Part shown: one piece after another, positions 38,204 to 52,200 of the stretch
How the letters are laid out: each line of letters opens with the position of its first letter
How positions within the stretch are numbered: the stretch's first letter is position 1
Source of the DNA: Drosophila persimilis
Lineage: Eukaryota > Arthropoda > Insecta > Diptera > Drosophilidae
Length of the DNA stretch: 64,000 bases
Direction: 5' to 3'
Assembly: GCF_003286085.1 (NCBI RefSeq)
Contig: NW_020825369.1
Coordinates: 496,001-560,000 of the forward strand
Notes under the pieces: generated by a model
Databases searched by the model: none
Seen by the model: only the letters and a program-made list of their open reading frames with translations
Told to the model about the DNA's origin: nothing
Made by a program: the position numbers and the translations under genes

Positions 38204-41200
38204 TCACCAATATGGTGTAAGCGGCTCTTGATTCCAGCCGTTTTGGTCCTGCACCTTGGCCAGGGCATCGGTCAGGGTGGACCTCATTTGCTGACTGGAG
38301 TTGCGATTCTGACCCTTATCATAGGGAGAGAGGGCATTGTAGTAGAAGGGTGAACGCTTGCTGATCGTGTAGTTTGCACCCTAGAAAAGAGGATTATAGA
38401 AATTATAGACACTTGATGGGACTATTTGAATGATCAACTCACATCATTATTGTCCCAGTATTCTGTATCGTTGGTGCGATAACAGATGCAGAACTCCAAG
38501 CGCTTGGAGGATGGCGGCAGCGTGATCTTGAACGAGAATGTATCGAATACGACGTGGGCACAGGTGGACGGTCCATAAGCCCTGGCAAAAGTACAGAATA
38601 TATCCTGCTGACTCTTCCAATCGTCCCAGGTGACACGCACAATGATCTCCTTCTGGAAGTCAACGTTCTTCACCTTGATGGTGCCCACCACTATAGACTC
38701 CTCATCCTTGACAATCACATTCTCTAGGGACACAAAATCCCGCTCTATCTTTTGTCTGTCATAGGGATAAAAACGCAATAAGAATATAAAGATACACGTT
38801 ACATGGAATAGGCAGAACTTACCTAAACGATAGATAATCCGAGGCTGGCTGCTTGAAGTCCACCGTCCATTGATCTGGCGGATGTGGACTGACCAGACCC
38901 TGTGTTATCTGCTCCAAGAACTTCATGCTCCAATAGGGCGGCACGTTCGAGGGTTCGGACATTACGCGAACCTCGGTTAGCGATAGACCCTCATCATCGG
39001 CAAAGATCACATGCTTTTTGGGGCCACGACTGCAAAAAAAAAACACAAAAGAAATCCCGAATGAATAAGAAATAAGTACATATGTATGTATAATACATTA
39101 TAATTATATATATTATTAAATATAGAATTGACCCTGGCCTTATCAGGTTAGCTTGACCCCCCATTGGGAATTTATTCATTAAATTTGATGGTCAATGACT
39201 TTTCTTCTTTCAGGAGATTTCTATTTCAATGCCCAACAGTTTGATGGCTTTGTTTGTCTGTTAGTTTAGCAAACTGCGTCGTTTCGAAATGCATTTCTTT
39301 CGCATAATTTTTGGATTTCTGTGGATCAGAAGCGGCCCTCTATCCTTGCCAATTATTTGACTTTCCAAGCCCAACAATCACCAGAAAATCGACATAAGCC
39401 CGTATATTTTCTGTAGAATTTCCTTCTCCTCACAAAGATTTCATTCCTTTAGGAAAATGTTATTCCCAAAATTTGCCTGCGTCATAAAACGAGTAATGTG
39501 TATTGAATATTTTGTTGTGTCTATTTTTAGTAGCCACGTACGATTTTGCCAAAGATTTTCTTGAAGCTATATGCTAAACACGCCTACTTTTTTTCCTTTC
39601 TTTCGATTCTTCCCACGAGTCTCTGGCTTCAATGTAAATAAAAACACACCCCACTCGGATGCCAATACATATATCCTCGTGATTTGACAAAAAGGGAACG
39701 ATTCACAAAAAAAAAAAAAAAAATGGTATAATAAAGAAAATATCAACTTATAAAAAAATTAAAAAGCAGGAAAACGCTGTCTGAGAAAGAGGCAAGTTTT
39801 TAAACCCATGAACTAGCTGTATTCTCTTTACATATACATATGTACATACATATATTCTCCAATAAATATTTGTACAGATGTACTTATGTCTGTGTTGCAC
39901 AAGAATGTACATATCTTAAATGTGAAACAGTTTCCTTGACTTTTATAAGTACTTCAAATCACTTTTTTAGATCCTTTCATAATTATTATTATCACACGAT
40001 GTGTATTTCTTTGTGTAGTTTGTGTTATTATTTGTGGTTTACTTTTAACTTCTTCCGTGGTCTTTATCATTATCTCTTTTTTGTAAGCTTCCCATCGAAA
40101 TCGCCAAGAAATAAGCTTTATTTAGAAAATCGACCATATAAGCCGATAAGATAACTTTGGCTTATCAGAGTCGTTAGGGGCTCGATTTTTATGAAGTTAG
40201 TCGAAATAGACTGAAAAGTTTCCGTCAGCCAAAAGCAATCTACCAACGATGCTTGCCCAACCCCCCGCACAGAACATTTATTTGGCCAGCAGAGAGGGGA
40301 AACGCATCGAGTGCTAAATATATATCCGAAATACAAATAGCCAGCAATTGTTGGCGTTGGCTATTGCCAGGCCAGGCCAGGCCAGGCCAGACCAGACCAG
40401 GCCAGGCCAGGCCAGGTTGGTTTTCTGTTTATTGGACGCCGCCAATATCAAACAGCCGGCTCTGGCATTTCTGTAGAGATCGTACCACCCGGCCACGATC
40501 AGGCGGCTCGACTATCGATGTGGACGACTGCGATCACGCATCGAGGGAATGATCAGCAGCAGTGCGCCGGCTGCCGCCTGTCGCCTGCCGCTGCCGCCTG
40601 CCGCTGCCGCCTGCCTCTGCCGCTGCCGCTGCTGTGGCTGCATTTTCTTTAACAGGTTTCCGTTCGGGTCGAAGCGATTGCTTATCTTGTGTGGGCTCAA
40701 CGCTCAACACCCATCAGAGCCAGCAGAGCCAGCAGAGCCAGCAGCAGACCAGAAATCAGAGACCCAGACAGGTCTCGTTTTTTGGTTTCTTTCTCTTGGC
40801 TGGCCGCTTTCCTGCTTTCAGTTTTGTGAGCGTGTCAACTAGTATACCCGTATTCGTACAAGAGATCACCCCGAAAAATCATTTACATTCCAACCCAATA
40901 CATTTTCCATTTAGGTTCCATTTTTTCCAAGGGGAACGAGTTTCTCCGTCAACTGCATTTGCCCACAAAATCGAACGAAACGAAACGAAACGAATCCACC
41001 AAAATAACCACACAATTCCGTATGCATTACAGATGACATGTATTTTTGAGAGTCCGGTTTTAACAAGTCCATAAATATTAAAACTCTTCAATATGCAAGG
41101 CGCATTAATGTTTTTCTTTTTCTTTTTTTTTTTTGAGGGGCTGGGGAAACGAGTTTTCGTTTCATGTAAAAGGGATTTTTAATGTAGTTCAAAATATTTT

Positions 41201-44200
41201 CTTAACTTCCTCAAGTTTCGATTTACAGACCTTGATCAAGGCCCTTGCTTCAAGTCAAAAGCTGCTCAGAAATTATGCCAACCAAATGTCTTGTTTTGGA
41301 TAGGGAAATTCTGAAGGTTACTCTGACTGACCTTAAGAAGCTGTCCCTGACCTTTTCTTATTTAATATTAATAATTACAAGGTGCTTCCTTTTTTTCATA
41401 TTCCAAAGTTTTCCATTTCTTTATAGTTTGATTTTTGGTCTCCTTGCTCTCAGATTCGTTGGTCCATTTTCTCAACGAAAGCTCAAAGTCCAACAGTAAA
41501 AGACTGGAAATAGTTTCTCTGTGTATATTTTTTTAGTGGTCATCGTTTTGGATTATCTTCCCGCATCATTACTTTCTATCTCTTCCGCAAATTGATGCGG
41601 AATAAAATATGTAGGTGTTGAATTCATTTCAATGTAGAAATGCACAAGTTTTTCCCAAGTTTTTACAGCAGACAATTGCCACACGATCCGATCTGATCGT
41701 GGCACGTGATCTTAGCATGAACGCCAGACAGCTCCGTTCCCCCCTCTGCCTCTCACAATCTCTATATATAACCTTAAATATGCGTATGTTTGTACGGCTG
41801 GGTGGGGTGGGGACTGCGACTGTAATGTCGAAATATATTCAGTTTGGTTACACCCGAAAAAAATGTATGTTCATTTATGATGCCTTTCGTTTGAAAGCGA
41901 TCACGCTTCTAGGCTAATAATTCTTCGGCCTTGACGTGACCTGGCATCGTTGTTTGATGGGTGATGGCTGATCTTGATAATTTTCGTTTTTGGGGGGTAA
42001 TTAAGAAAGCTTTTTTCATAGTCTGTCAAGTTTGATTGAAAGGAGGCGGGGAGGGCGGATTCCTATGAGTGTGCCAGCTCTATGCGGGATGTTTCCGATT
42101 CTAAAAGATGGCTTCGTCGGAAAATATCCAAAATGGATAATTTTTCCAGTTCATTGTTTCTCCCAGTGCATACGCTACGTTCGACCGAAGCCCCTGACAT
42201 CTGCCACAGCAACAACTGCAGGCGCGGCACGCGTCTGGGCTGCACTGATAGTACTACGCAATGCCACGTCGCGAAATATCTTAGCTAGTCTCCCTTTTCT
42301 CTATATATGTATGTATGTATGTACGGACTTGTATATATTTTTAGGCATTTTTTCAGAATGTCAAGTGCATAGAAGGACCACGTTTCCTAGGGCTACTGGA
42401 ACTTAAAAGATATTTCATTAATCCCAGACTTTCACTGTCCGATATATCTGCATATGAATCAATAATGTATACCGTATACACACAATTTTGATATACTATA
42501 GAAAGAGAAAATGAAAATAATGGCGCCTTGCTGTTTGGCTGTATACTAAGTGCCAGTCTATTCCGCTTTCAGTCTTAATTTGTTGTGGTTTTTTTATCTC
42601 AGAGATACTAGATAGAGAGACTCAACCTAACACTCGTTGCAGTGGCGTGTTTTCATGTCAGGGTTTTCGGTTGATTTTCTTTTTTGGCAGATTTCTGCAA
42701 TCATTTAGATAATTTATCTTTAATTTTGTTTTCGTTTCTTCTGTAAAATTGCATGCTTTAAAATTAGATTAAATTGTTGAATATACAGAAATATTCCCAC
42801 TAGTATATTTGATGATCTTTTGGCTGTATACATAGTATACTCTTAGTATGGCAGTCTGGCGGCTGTATGCAATTTCCTTTTCTCCCATTTACCATTTGAC
42901 ATGTGCTCGACTATGACGTCTTTGGGAAATTTGTGTGACTGCCAAAAGATATGTATGTACGGGTTTTCTTGTTTGGTTTTTTGTGAACTATCGCTAATGA
43001 CTTTTAAAAGAAAAATAAATGTTTATAAATGGCATAAAAGGAAATGATTGGCATTCGGATGGGTCATTGGGTCTGCTTATGAGATCAGCCAAGTTAGATT
43101 CTTATTTGGGTTAATTTTATATGGTTTCCTTTTGATTTCTTCCCTGCTGTGGCTGCATCAATTACCATATACATCTGAGATTTTCTTTTATCAACTCTTT
43201 TGCTTTTTATAAACTGCTCACTCAACCACGAAGACCCTGCCAACCGTCTTTAGGTGGTAGTGTTTCCCCAGTCTATCCTCTGACCGACCCGATCCAGCCC
43301 TTTTAGTCCGGATCCAGCCTAGTGTCTACCACCTCAAACTAGTTCATTTAGCGGTTAAGTAAGTAAGTTTAGTGAGTGCGGCGCCATTGTCTTATGGCGC
43401 CTGACGTCAAAGTGATTGAACCCCCAAGGCATTGACAGCACTCTCATTCGGTTTGCGGTGCTGTCTCGGGTTACCTCTATGATGTAATCTTATCATGCCC
43501 TGCCATATCCCATCCCCTCACTCACCTCTGTTCGCAGTGGGCTACTCCGTGGGCTGCAGTACCATTGGTGCAACTGCAGTTGTCCGTGACATCGCTGTTG
43601 GCTGGTACCGGTTCATCTATGGGGCTGGGACTTTGTGGGGTTTTGTGCAGACAGGACTTGCGACTGAGGCATGACTTTGGTTGGTTCATGAGGTGTGGGG
43701 CCGAGGCCATGCGCTCCAGATAACTGCGACCCGATCGACTGCCCACTCCCAGGGGCGTGGCACCTGCCTTCAGTTGACCCGGCTGGCACTGCATGGCCGC
43801 CGAGGCATTGTTGACCATGGCTTTGGAGGCCAGAGTTATCACTTGGGGACGGCAGTAGCGCGATGCTCTATTGGGTTCGTCATTGAAGCTGCAAGACACA
43901 GAGGAGATGGTTCGATCAGTACGGTACGGAACGTGATGGTTCGGATGGGGTGGGGTGAGGTGCGGTGCGGTGCGGTGGAACTCCTATTCGGCGATCTACG
44001 CATTCGCCTGCCTGCACTTTTATCAGCCTTGATAAGCGGGGATCCGTCCGATGCGATCCGCTTTTATTATGCTCGCGCTTTAAATTTGTGCGGCGATAAT
44101 ATTTGCCTTCCATTGTTCTGAGGTCTATGTATACCACTTAAACCTACACTTCTCTTCTACTGATACTAAATATAGTATGTACATACATCTGTATGTACGG

Positions 44201-46208
44201 TATATTGTCTATAAAGAAACATCGGTGATAAGCCCTACAGTTGCGCACGACCTCCGCACTTGTTTCAGGAATGCGGTGACGATGGACGAGTTTTCTGGAG
44301 GGTGTCCATTGGATAGAGAACACTTGATCGCGGTGAATCATTGTGAATCATTCCCGAAACTGTATTGACGAAAGGAAATAACCTTTAAATATTCCATTTC
44401 TCTCATTAACTATGGTATGTGCTGAGTCATTTCAAATAGTTCCATTTTTCGGCCAGACGATAATAGAGTCAATGCTTGATAAGGTTCGATCGCAGCCTAG
44501 ACATACTCGTACATATGTTGGTTTCATGTTTATCACTCGGCGTGGGCCTGCTTTCAAGAACAACATTTCCCGCTGATTAGTGATTAGGCAGTCTGATCCG
44601 TATCAAAATCACCATATTTGATGCTCTTGTGCCAACTGAAATATTTCATGTGATTTATTGCAAATAAACATACATAAGTACTTGAGCTATACTTTACAAA
44701 TGTGTATATAAATCAGGTTCGGTAGCTCTAGAATCACGCTATGAAATTTCAAGTGAGTCGAAGTGGAGACAGCCGAGTTACTTGAGATAGTTGGCTCTTG
44801 GACTGGCCCCATTCACGTGCTTTGATAAGTAGCTTCGATCGTACAGGGGTTGCCCTCATACGAGTATATGCGGATCAGTGGCTATAGTTATTGTATCTTG
44901 CTAAACAAAAGATATACTCCAACATATATGTATTTTTTTGGATTATTTTTAGCCTGAATATTTTAATATCATCCAATAAATTATATGGAATGATGTTTTT
45001 GTGCGTTTTATCATTCCCGAAAATAAAATCCACACTATAAATATCACCAGCAGCGACAGATGCAGCTCGTGCACCAAATGAGGCGCCACAAATATGGCTA
45101 GGACCCAATTGAATCAATTGGTCCGAAAAAGAGCAGAACATGTACCTCCCATTCTCCGATTTGTCATATTTTTCTTTTGGGACATGTGTCCCTGAGCAAA
45201 AAAGTTTCGTCAATACGAGTATGCCACGCGCAAATTTGTCGTCAAGCGGGCAATCGTCGGCGTCATCTACCCGACTCGTGGACAACCCTCCAAATCTCAG
45301 AGCTACACTAACAAAACACATAGTAGCCTCTCCGAAATGTTTGTTTTGGTTCGCGATGATAGTCCATTCGCCTTGCCTTTCCTTGCCTTGATCTTGACTG
45401 CTTCCATTCTTCGCCAATCTGTTGTCAACCCAAACGTATGTGTATGGACCTGAGTCCCGAGAATATTAATAGTGACTGCATTCATTGTGTTCTTTAAATA
45501 CGGTAAGTGTTCTGTGTGTGTTTGGTCACAATATTTTTCTGTCTTTGATCACCTGGAAGAGCGGACAGTGAAACAGCTGTACAGGTGATCTAATTTCTCT
45601 ATGAATCGATAGAGTTCTGCATTTTTTGAAGAACTGAGAAGTACTGAACTGAATGTAGGGTACATTTGCTAAATGGTAAATGTAACGCTTTTGTTGTGTC
45701 CCTCAACAAGATTATAGATTAGACTATACTAAACTAAACATTGATCATACATTTTCAAACTAATAATACTAAAAACAAGGGTAAACTGAACTTAAAATCA
45801 GATTATCGACAGTTCTTATATTTTTCTTTGGCACGTACACAGCTGTGGTAATTCTTTTGAAATATTAATCAGAAAAGAACTGGAGACTTATCGAATGATA
45901 AGAACATTGAAAAGAAAGTTTAAGACGTGACACAAAACTTTAAACGTGGAAATTATGAAACTGTGCTCGTTTCTTATTTCTTCTGTGATAATTTGATGTT
46001 CATTGAATTTATTTTGATTGACGACCGAAACTCGCGCGTTCACTTAAATCAATTTAGTATAAAATTAGGCAAATTGATGGAAATATTTATTCATGATTCT
46101 TTTTGGGTTAACTTACTTCAATGCCGGCCGCTGATGTCCGCTCATGTAGTCCGCCAGAAAACTGACGGGTGGACTGTGACTGAATATGGGCGGACTGTGC
46201 GAAATCAT
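38204..46208 (-). CDS. Gbs-70E: Glycogen-targeting regulatory subunit of protein phosphatase 1
   Basis: Five coding exons join in frame: 46208-46117, 43888-43526, 39029-38823, 38755-38443 and 38380-38204, giving 383 residues. A PP1-docking RVxF-type motif, KKHVIFADDEGLSL at 156-169, precedes a CBM21 carbohydrate-binding domain at about 219-333 with the signature WDNNDGANY near 321-329. The protein brings the PP1 catalytic subunit to glycogen to dephosphorylate and activate glycogen synthase. The docking motif has His at the second position (K-H-V-I-F). Introns of 4.5 and 2.2 kb are large for a gene this size and may hold enhancers. The ATG at 46208 has an ATAAAATG context, but the frame stays open to the exon start at 46285, so an upstream start in an unplaced exon cannot be excluded. 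Confidence 0.92.
40366..40416. repeat. GCCAG pentamer array
   Basis: About ten GCCAG units with two GACCA variants in the middle, so the array is nearly symmetrical. Confidence 0.9.
41611..41642 (+). repeat. Short dispersed repeat, copy 3 (GTGTTGAATTC type)
   Basis: GTAGGTGTTGAATTCATT, then GTAGAAATG, matching copies at 12342 and 32231. Confidence 0.5.
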
Positions 46209-46285
46209 TTTATATAGATCTGTGATCTGCTGTTTCCTATTGATTATATTGATCTCGAAACAAGGAACTTTTTGTGTGGAAGCCC
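46118..46285 (-). other. Gbs-70E first coding exon with part of its 5' UTR
   Basis: The exon begins after a TTCTTTCTCAG acceptor, so at least one upstream noncoding exon exists. It ends on a GTAAGT donor just left of this interval, at 46116. Confidence 0.7.
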
Positions 46286-49200
46286 CTGAGAAAGAAATAT
46301 AGAAAATAAATGATTTATAATTATTGCAATTGAAGCGCAACAAAACAATAACAAAAACTGAAATTCGAATCTCAAATTAAATTTTAATTGCAAATATGTA
46401 TGCATGCATGTGTATAGTGTTTGCTGATTTTTGTTGCTGATGGTAATCTCAGGTGGGATCTAAACTGTGATTTTTCGGATGCATTTTGCTGCACAGCGTC
46501 TTGATAAGTACTTGTACATTTTTTAAGCGGATGATCAAAAGTGTTGTTTATGTTTTACACATATATGTACATATATACATATTTTATGACACTCGTCCGA
46601 TGAGTTCCAAACATAATTTTTTTTTTTTATTTTGTTTTGGTTTGGTTTGGGGTGGAATGCTGGTGGATGAAACTAACCGTTATTTGCTGCGTAAGTCGCG
46701 CTCTTTCTTGTCTTCCGTCTCCTTTGGTTTCTTCTTTTGCCTGCTGCTAAGGAACTTTTCTTCACTCTCTTTTCTTATGATACTTGAATTAACTTTTTCA
46801 TATGTGCATCACGCGCGCTCTTCACGGATGACGGCGGCGTCAGACAATGAAATTTTATTTTGGCGAATTTTTAACCGAATTTATTGAAATATTCGTGAGA
46901 TTTCTGTATGTCGGGCACTTTGTCGACGGACACACGCACAAACGGGGACTTTCCGGCCTTTTCTGATTAATTAGCCGGCGCTTTCTCGGCAGGGACTAGC
47001 CGTTCTGTTAGTTACTAATGTATTTTTAGTTTAGACGGAAAACGAACATGAATAAAAAAAATAGCCACAAACGCTTCGCCTTCGGGCCCGCTCCGTTCCG
47101 TTTGAAGCTGCGAAAAGGAATGAATATTTTGTTGGTGCCAGACTTGCCGTCAAGACTTGTGCGCCCACAGCACAGTGGGTTAAATGGCCAGTCTAGCACG
47201 CAAAAACATGTAGAAAACATTACATCATTCTTTAGGTTAAAAATAATTTCTCTTGATGCGAATTGTTTATTTCAATTTGTACTGTTAAGAACTTATGTCA
47301 GACTTAACATTTTCAGCAATTCCTGAAATTAAATATATGTATATATAAATAAATTTTTCTTTTTGGAGCAGGACGAGATTGTGCATTCACAAAGGTTTTT
47401 TTAATTTATAGCATTTATCTATCCACAAAAAACATAACTGGAGAAATTAATAAGTCGCAGTTTTTAGAGATTGTGTGTTTTGTGTGCTAGATTGCTCATT
47501 TCACCCACTGTGCGTAACCAGAGCGTTCGAGAGAGATAGGGAAAGAGAGAGAGAGCCACGCCACGCTACGCTCTCTTGGCATTCACATTCACCCTATCTA
47601 CATAATCGCACCTCTCGCTCGCTCTGCCGCTGATCGACGTGGCGTGCATATTTCGATTGCATTTTGATATAGAGTTTTGGTATTGGTTTTTGTAGCTTTT
47701 TCTGCGTTCTTAGATTAGTTTAGGCGCCGCCACTGTCACCGACTCTCTCTCTCTCTCTCTCGCTCTCAGTCTCTGTCGCACAGTCGGGTGACAAAAGTTG
47801 CTCGGTGTCAGGCCCGAGAGACATGATCAGCATCACAGCCCAACCCATCCCACTTTTCGGTCTTCGTGTCGCGTCTCAGCTGTTGCTCTTCATCTTCACC
47901 TTCGTCTCGTCTCGTCTCGTCTTTATCTTTATACTACTGTTATCGCATCATTGTAGTTGAGGGGGCTTTTGCTTTAATAAGTAAGGGTTCCGTTTTAGCC
48001 CACGCATTTCTTTCAGGCCGTGTCAAATCTAAATCAATTTGTCCAACGGATGAGGGTCTTGGGTAAGAAAAATGTCTTTTATCATCGACATTATTTCAAA
48101 GGTCATATGGATCATTCAGGTGAGTTTTGAACAAGCTTTTGGAATGGATTCCATGCGTTTTTAGTACTTGTAAGACGGAGATATTTTTAATACCAGCACT
48201 GATCGTTTCCGTATTAAGCCTAAGGTCATTTTTAACCCACTTTAATGAACCATTTAAATTGAATTTCTTTTCATCTTACCATTTTCCATCTATTGCAGCG
48301 AAAATGTAATGGCTCTCGACGGACCATTGTCAACCCACATGATATCTGTCGTACCCACATCAAAACTATCCGAGGCAAACGGAAACCCCTGAATCTGAAT
48401 CTGTATCTGAATCTGAATGCAGCCAACTCTACACAGAAATGCAGCAGTCTGGTTTTGGAACTGGAACCTCGTATCGCTGCGTTTGTTGGGCACCTTCTAT
48501 GGCAAAGAAAGTGTATCTGTGTGAGTTTATCTTTGGCCTGGTTGCCTGTGTGTGTGCGTGGTGTGCGTGCCTCGATGACATTCGCTCATGGCGGTTTTAT
48601 AGTTGTCGAAATGCCCTCTGACAATGAATGATCTCAACCCCAGTCTCAAAATGAGTTGCATGATAGTGCACCTATGCCTATGGATGTATGAACATATATA
48701 TGTGAAGGGTTTTCACGCTTTTCTGTTTCGAGTGTTAAAAAGTCTCATTTTGCTTGCACACTTTCTTCGGATGGCCACGCAGCATCCCATTTGGTGGAGA
48801 GGTTCGCTTAAAAGGGGGTCTTTTAGAGTGGTATGTACATACACATGTAAGTAGAGGAGGAAGAGCCGGCCGGCTTGCCTAGTTGAAAGCCGGTTTCCCA
48901 AAGATCCCTGCTTGAATAAAAAGTAGTTACTCGAGTGGTTCGCTGCAGCGCGTCGTGTAGAGAGTCTCAGAAGAGCCAGAGAGCTCTCCATTATTATCCC
49001 CCTGTTCATTCTTCCCCTGTCTTCCCCTTCATTCAGGGTTGGCACTTCCTCCCCTTGCATCTCGTACTGCAGTGCTCTATCTCTTCTCTTCTCTTCACTT
49101 CTCTCTTTGGCTGCACTCGAAATTGCTGGCACTTGCGTGGGCCTCTGTCTGTACCCTCTGGCAAATTTAGTAGCTGCTTCTCCCTACATACTAGTATATG

Positions 49201-52200
49201 TACATACATACTCGTATTTGTATGTATCTTGTCTATTCCTGTAACGATTTCCATATTTTCATATGTACATCTTTTTGAGGCAGTTGTAATTATAGTTCGT
49301 TGCTTTCGAGCGGAGCGGATGTGCTTTGCTTGGTGGACAATTTACAAAATTCAATTTATGAATTTATGAACTTATACGGGTGGCTTGCAGTCTTGTCACT
49401 CTTCGCCACTCTCTCACTCAGAAAAGATATACGATATAGTCTGTACATACATACATAGGTGTATACGGTAGGTACAAAGTTGAGGAAGCTATCGGTATTT
49501 ATTATATAAATAATTAAACAGGAATCCACGTGCGCCTGAAATCGTGGGGTGATGAAACCGGCAGGCACTTCAGTATCAGGCACGAAAATATTGGCTAGCG
49601 GCGCTTGGTTATCAGTGAAATTCAATAAATTTTAGTCATAGTATAGCATACACAATATACAGTACACGGTACTAGTTTGTGAAGCCCTCTTGGGAGAATC
49701 TAATTATAGAAATGGGGCGCGCGACTCAGAAGATTTTTGCTCATTATCAATGCATATTGAATTGCTGATGAACTGCGCAGCATAAACTTAAATCATAAAT
49801 ATAGAACTGGTTTATTTTTGGGCAGAGATAATACCCAGAGCGGCCGATGGCCATGCCATGCCGTAACTGACCTAGAGCACATGATCGTAGCGTGATCGCC
49901 GAAAGAAAGCACCGAGAAGATAAACGACACGAATTTTCTTCTTGGCAAAGATCTCTCACATCAAAACAGTTCTTCCGCAACGGAAACGGCACAGAATAAC
50001 ATAGTCGCAAAAAGGTTTTACTATAAATAAACCAAGGGATAGACATTCGCAACATGCTAAGAGCGGAATTCCCATTCACATGACAGTTTTTAGCCAGAGT
50101 GTGATCTTTTTAACCATCTTAGACCGTCTTCGTTCTGTTCTATTCTGTTGTGTGTTTTTCCCTTTGCTTCGAAACGTAACGGATCCGATCGCGTAATTTT
50201 CCATTGGAACTAATACGATCGGGGATCGGCGATCGGCGATTGGCGGTCATCGGTGATCACTGATCAGCATTAAAACAAACTTAATTATGCGATTCATATA
50301 TACTCGTAGATGTATAGAAAGCCATCGAGCAAACAGCAGGCGAGCGAGTCTGAGGCCTGAGCCGACCACAGCTGATCACGTTTTCGCTTGCTGCTTCAGA
50401 TAGTGGTCCTGGCAATAGTTCCATTGACATCGCCAGACGACGACGACGACGGCGGCTATCTGCCCAGACCCGACGCACATCGACGCAATGTCTGATATCG
50501 CGCGTGTCTGCGCTGATAGCTGATAGCGAGCCCCTAATTGAGTACTCCCCAAACACCCTAAAAATAGTTAGACTCGACCTCTTCATTATTCCCATGTTAA
50601 TCACCGAACCAATAGACACAGTGACCAACGAAAGGGAATGCCACTTATCAACATCTGTTTGCCAGACCAAGTTGAGTAGACGGGGTGTAAGTCGAGTGTT
50701 TACTGTGGCTAATGTATTTGATTTTCAAGTTTGGCTCGTGTGCTGGCGCTTCAAAAGGGCTCCGTTATACTATCCAAGGCAGTGATGAGATAGTTAGCCG
50801 TAGACACCCATCTGATTGGGTAATACTTAAAGTCCAAGGTAGATCAATATGGGGGTTACATGTAATACACCATAATTTTTGTTTAGTCTATATATATCTT
50901 GATCTTACTGGTTATCCATATGTATCTTTTCGAAACATCAGAATCGGCTACTCCTACCACATAAAGATCCTACAGATCCGCTTCTCTCCTCATTAGCCTG
51001 TCTTTCTTCCAATTTCATTTAAAACTTGATCTCAAAAAAACAGATTCACTAATTGACAGGTTCAAAATTGCATTATTTTCTCTCTCACCTGATGAAATAT
51101 ATTTGCATACATTTGGCCATTTTTTATATATTTTTGCGTTGCTATCTGATAAAAAATAAAGGAAACCACATAAAATAAATAAATAATATGAGCAACACAA
51201 GAACGAGTAAGTGGCTTTTAATTTAGAAGATTTTACCAAATTTTTAATGATGCATAAAAAAATCCTTTAACTTAGTCAGCTTCCTGGATCCACTACTCTC
51301 GATCTTTCTCTCAACATAACCGCCAAGAAATAATCAATTCCGCCTTTCTTCAAGACCAGGGATAGCAGTAAAAGCTGTTGAACATCTTTCCTGTTTCCGG
51401 TTTATGCTACAAACATTAACATAAAAGTGCGCGAAATCAAGTTCAAAAATATATATACGCTTGGATTCAATGTTGAACGCGTACATTGCACTGCCCAGAA
51501 TTAAAAATAATGTATCTGTAGAACTGCTTGACGATATACTTATATACATACATAGATAGACAGATATATATTTACATCTAGAAATGCCTAGACAAGTTTT
51601 ACAATTTACATGGCCGTGCGAATGAATCAGTGGGACAAGCAGAGCAATCTGCTTCTTGCTTTTTGCTCGAACATCTATAAAGTATCTGATAAATGCGCAG
51701 CACACTTAGAATTTGGCAAAATTTTGATTTAATTAACCTTCTATTTGGTGGAGAGGTCAGTCGCAATCTGGACTAGAATCAGTTTTTATATGGTTTTTGC
51801 TTCTGTACGCGATTTCTTTTTGGTAAAGGAGGTCAGTGAACTGTTTTATCATTATTTTAAGAAGACTACCGATTCTTATATTTCTATCTTAGTTTTATAT
51901 TTTGCTTACATATTTACGTACGTATGAGGAGATTATTGAGGATAAGAAGACCCGCGATATGGTTATCTAGAGAGGTTTCATTCGCCTTGATTTTGTGCCG
52001 TTTTCTCGGTAACTTTTTTCAGTACGAGGTAATCGCGTATTCTCCTTTGCGAAATGTTTGTCCATTTTTTCAATTTTACACGTAGCGTAGGTCTCAACTG
52101 GGTCACCTTTTGGCTTATCAACGAGCTAACATATATATATATACATATATTGTATATAAAATAGTATAAAGAATTAAACCGGAATGCAAGGTGATCAGAA

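Larger units (their letters stand above)
39030..43525 (-). other. Large intron of Gbs-70E
   Basis: Noncoding. It holds the GCCAG array at 40366-40416, a CTGCCG repeat block near 40560-40632 and a short dispersed repeat at 41611. Plus-strand ORFs around 40.3-41.1 kb are repeat-driven. Confidence 0.8.

Noticed and set aside
50281..50670. 129-codon minus-strand ORF with an Arg run
   Set aside because: Arg run comes from a GAC repeat; no recognisable domain.
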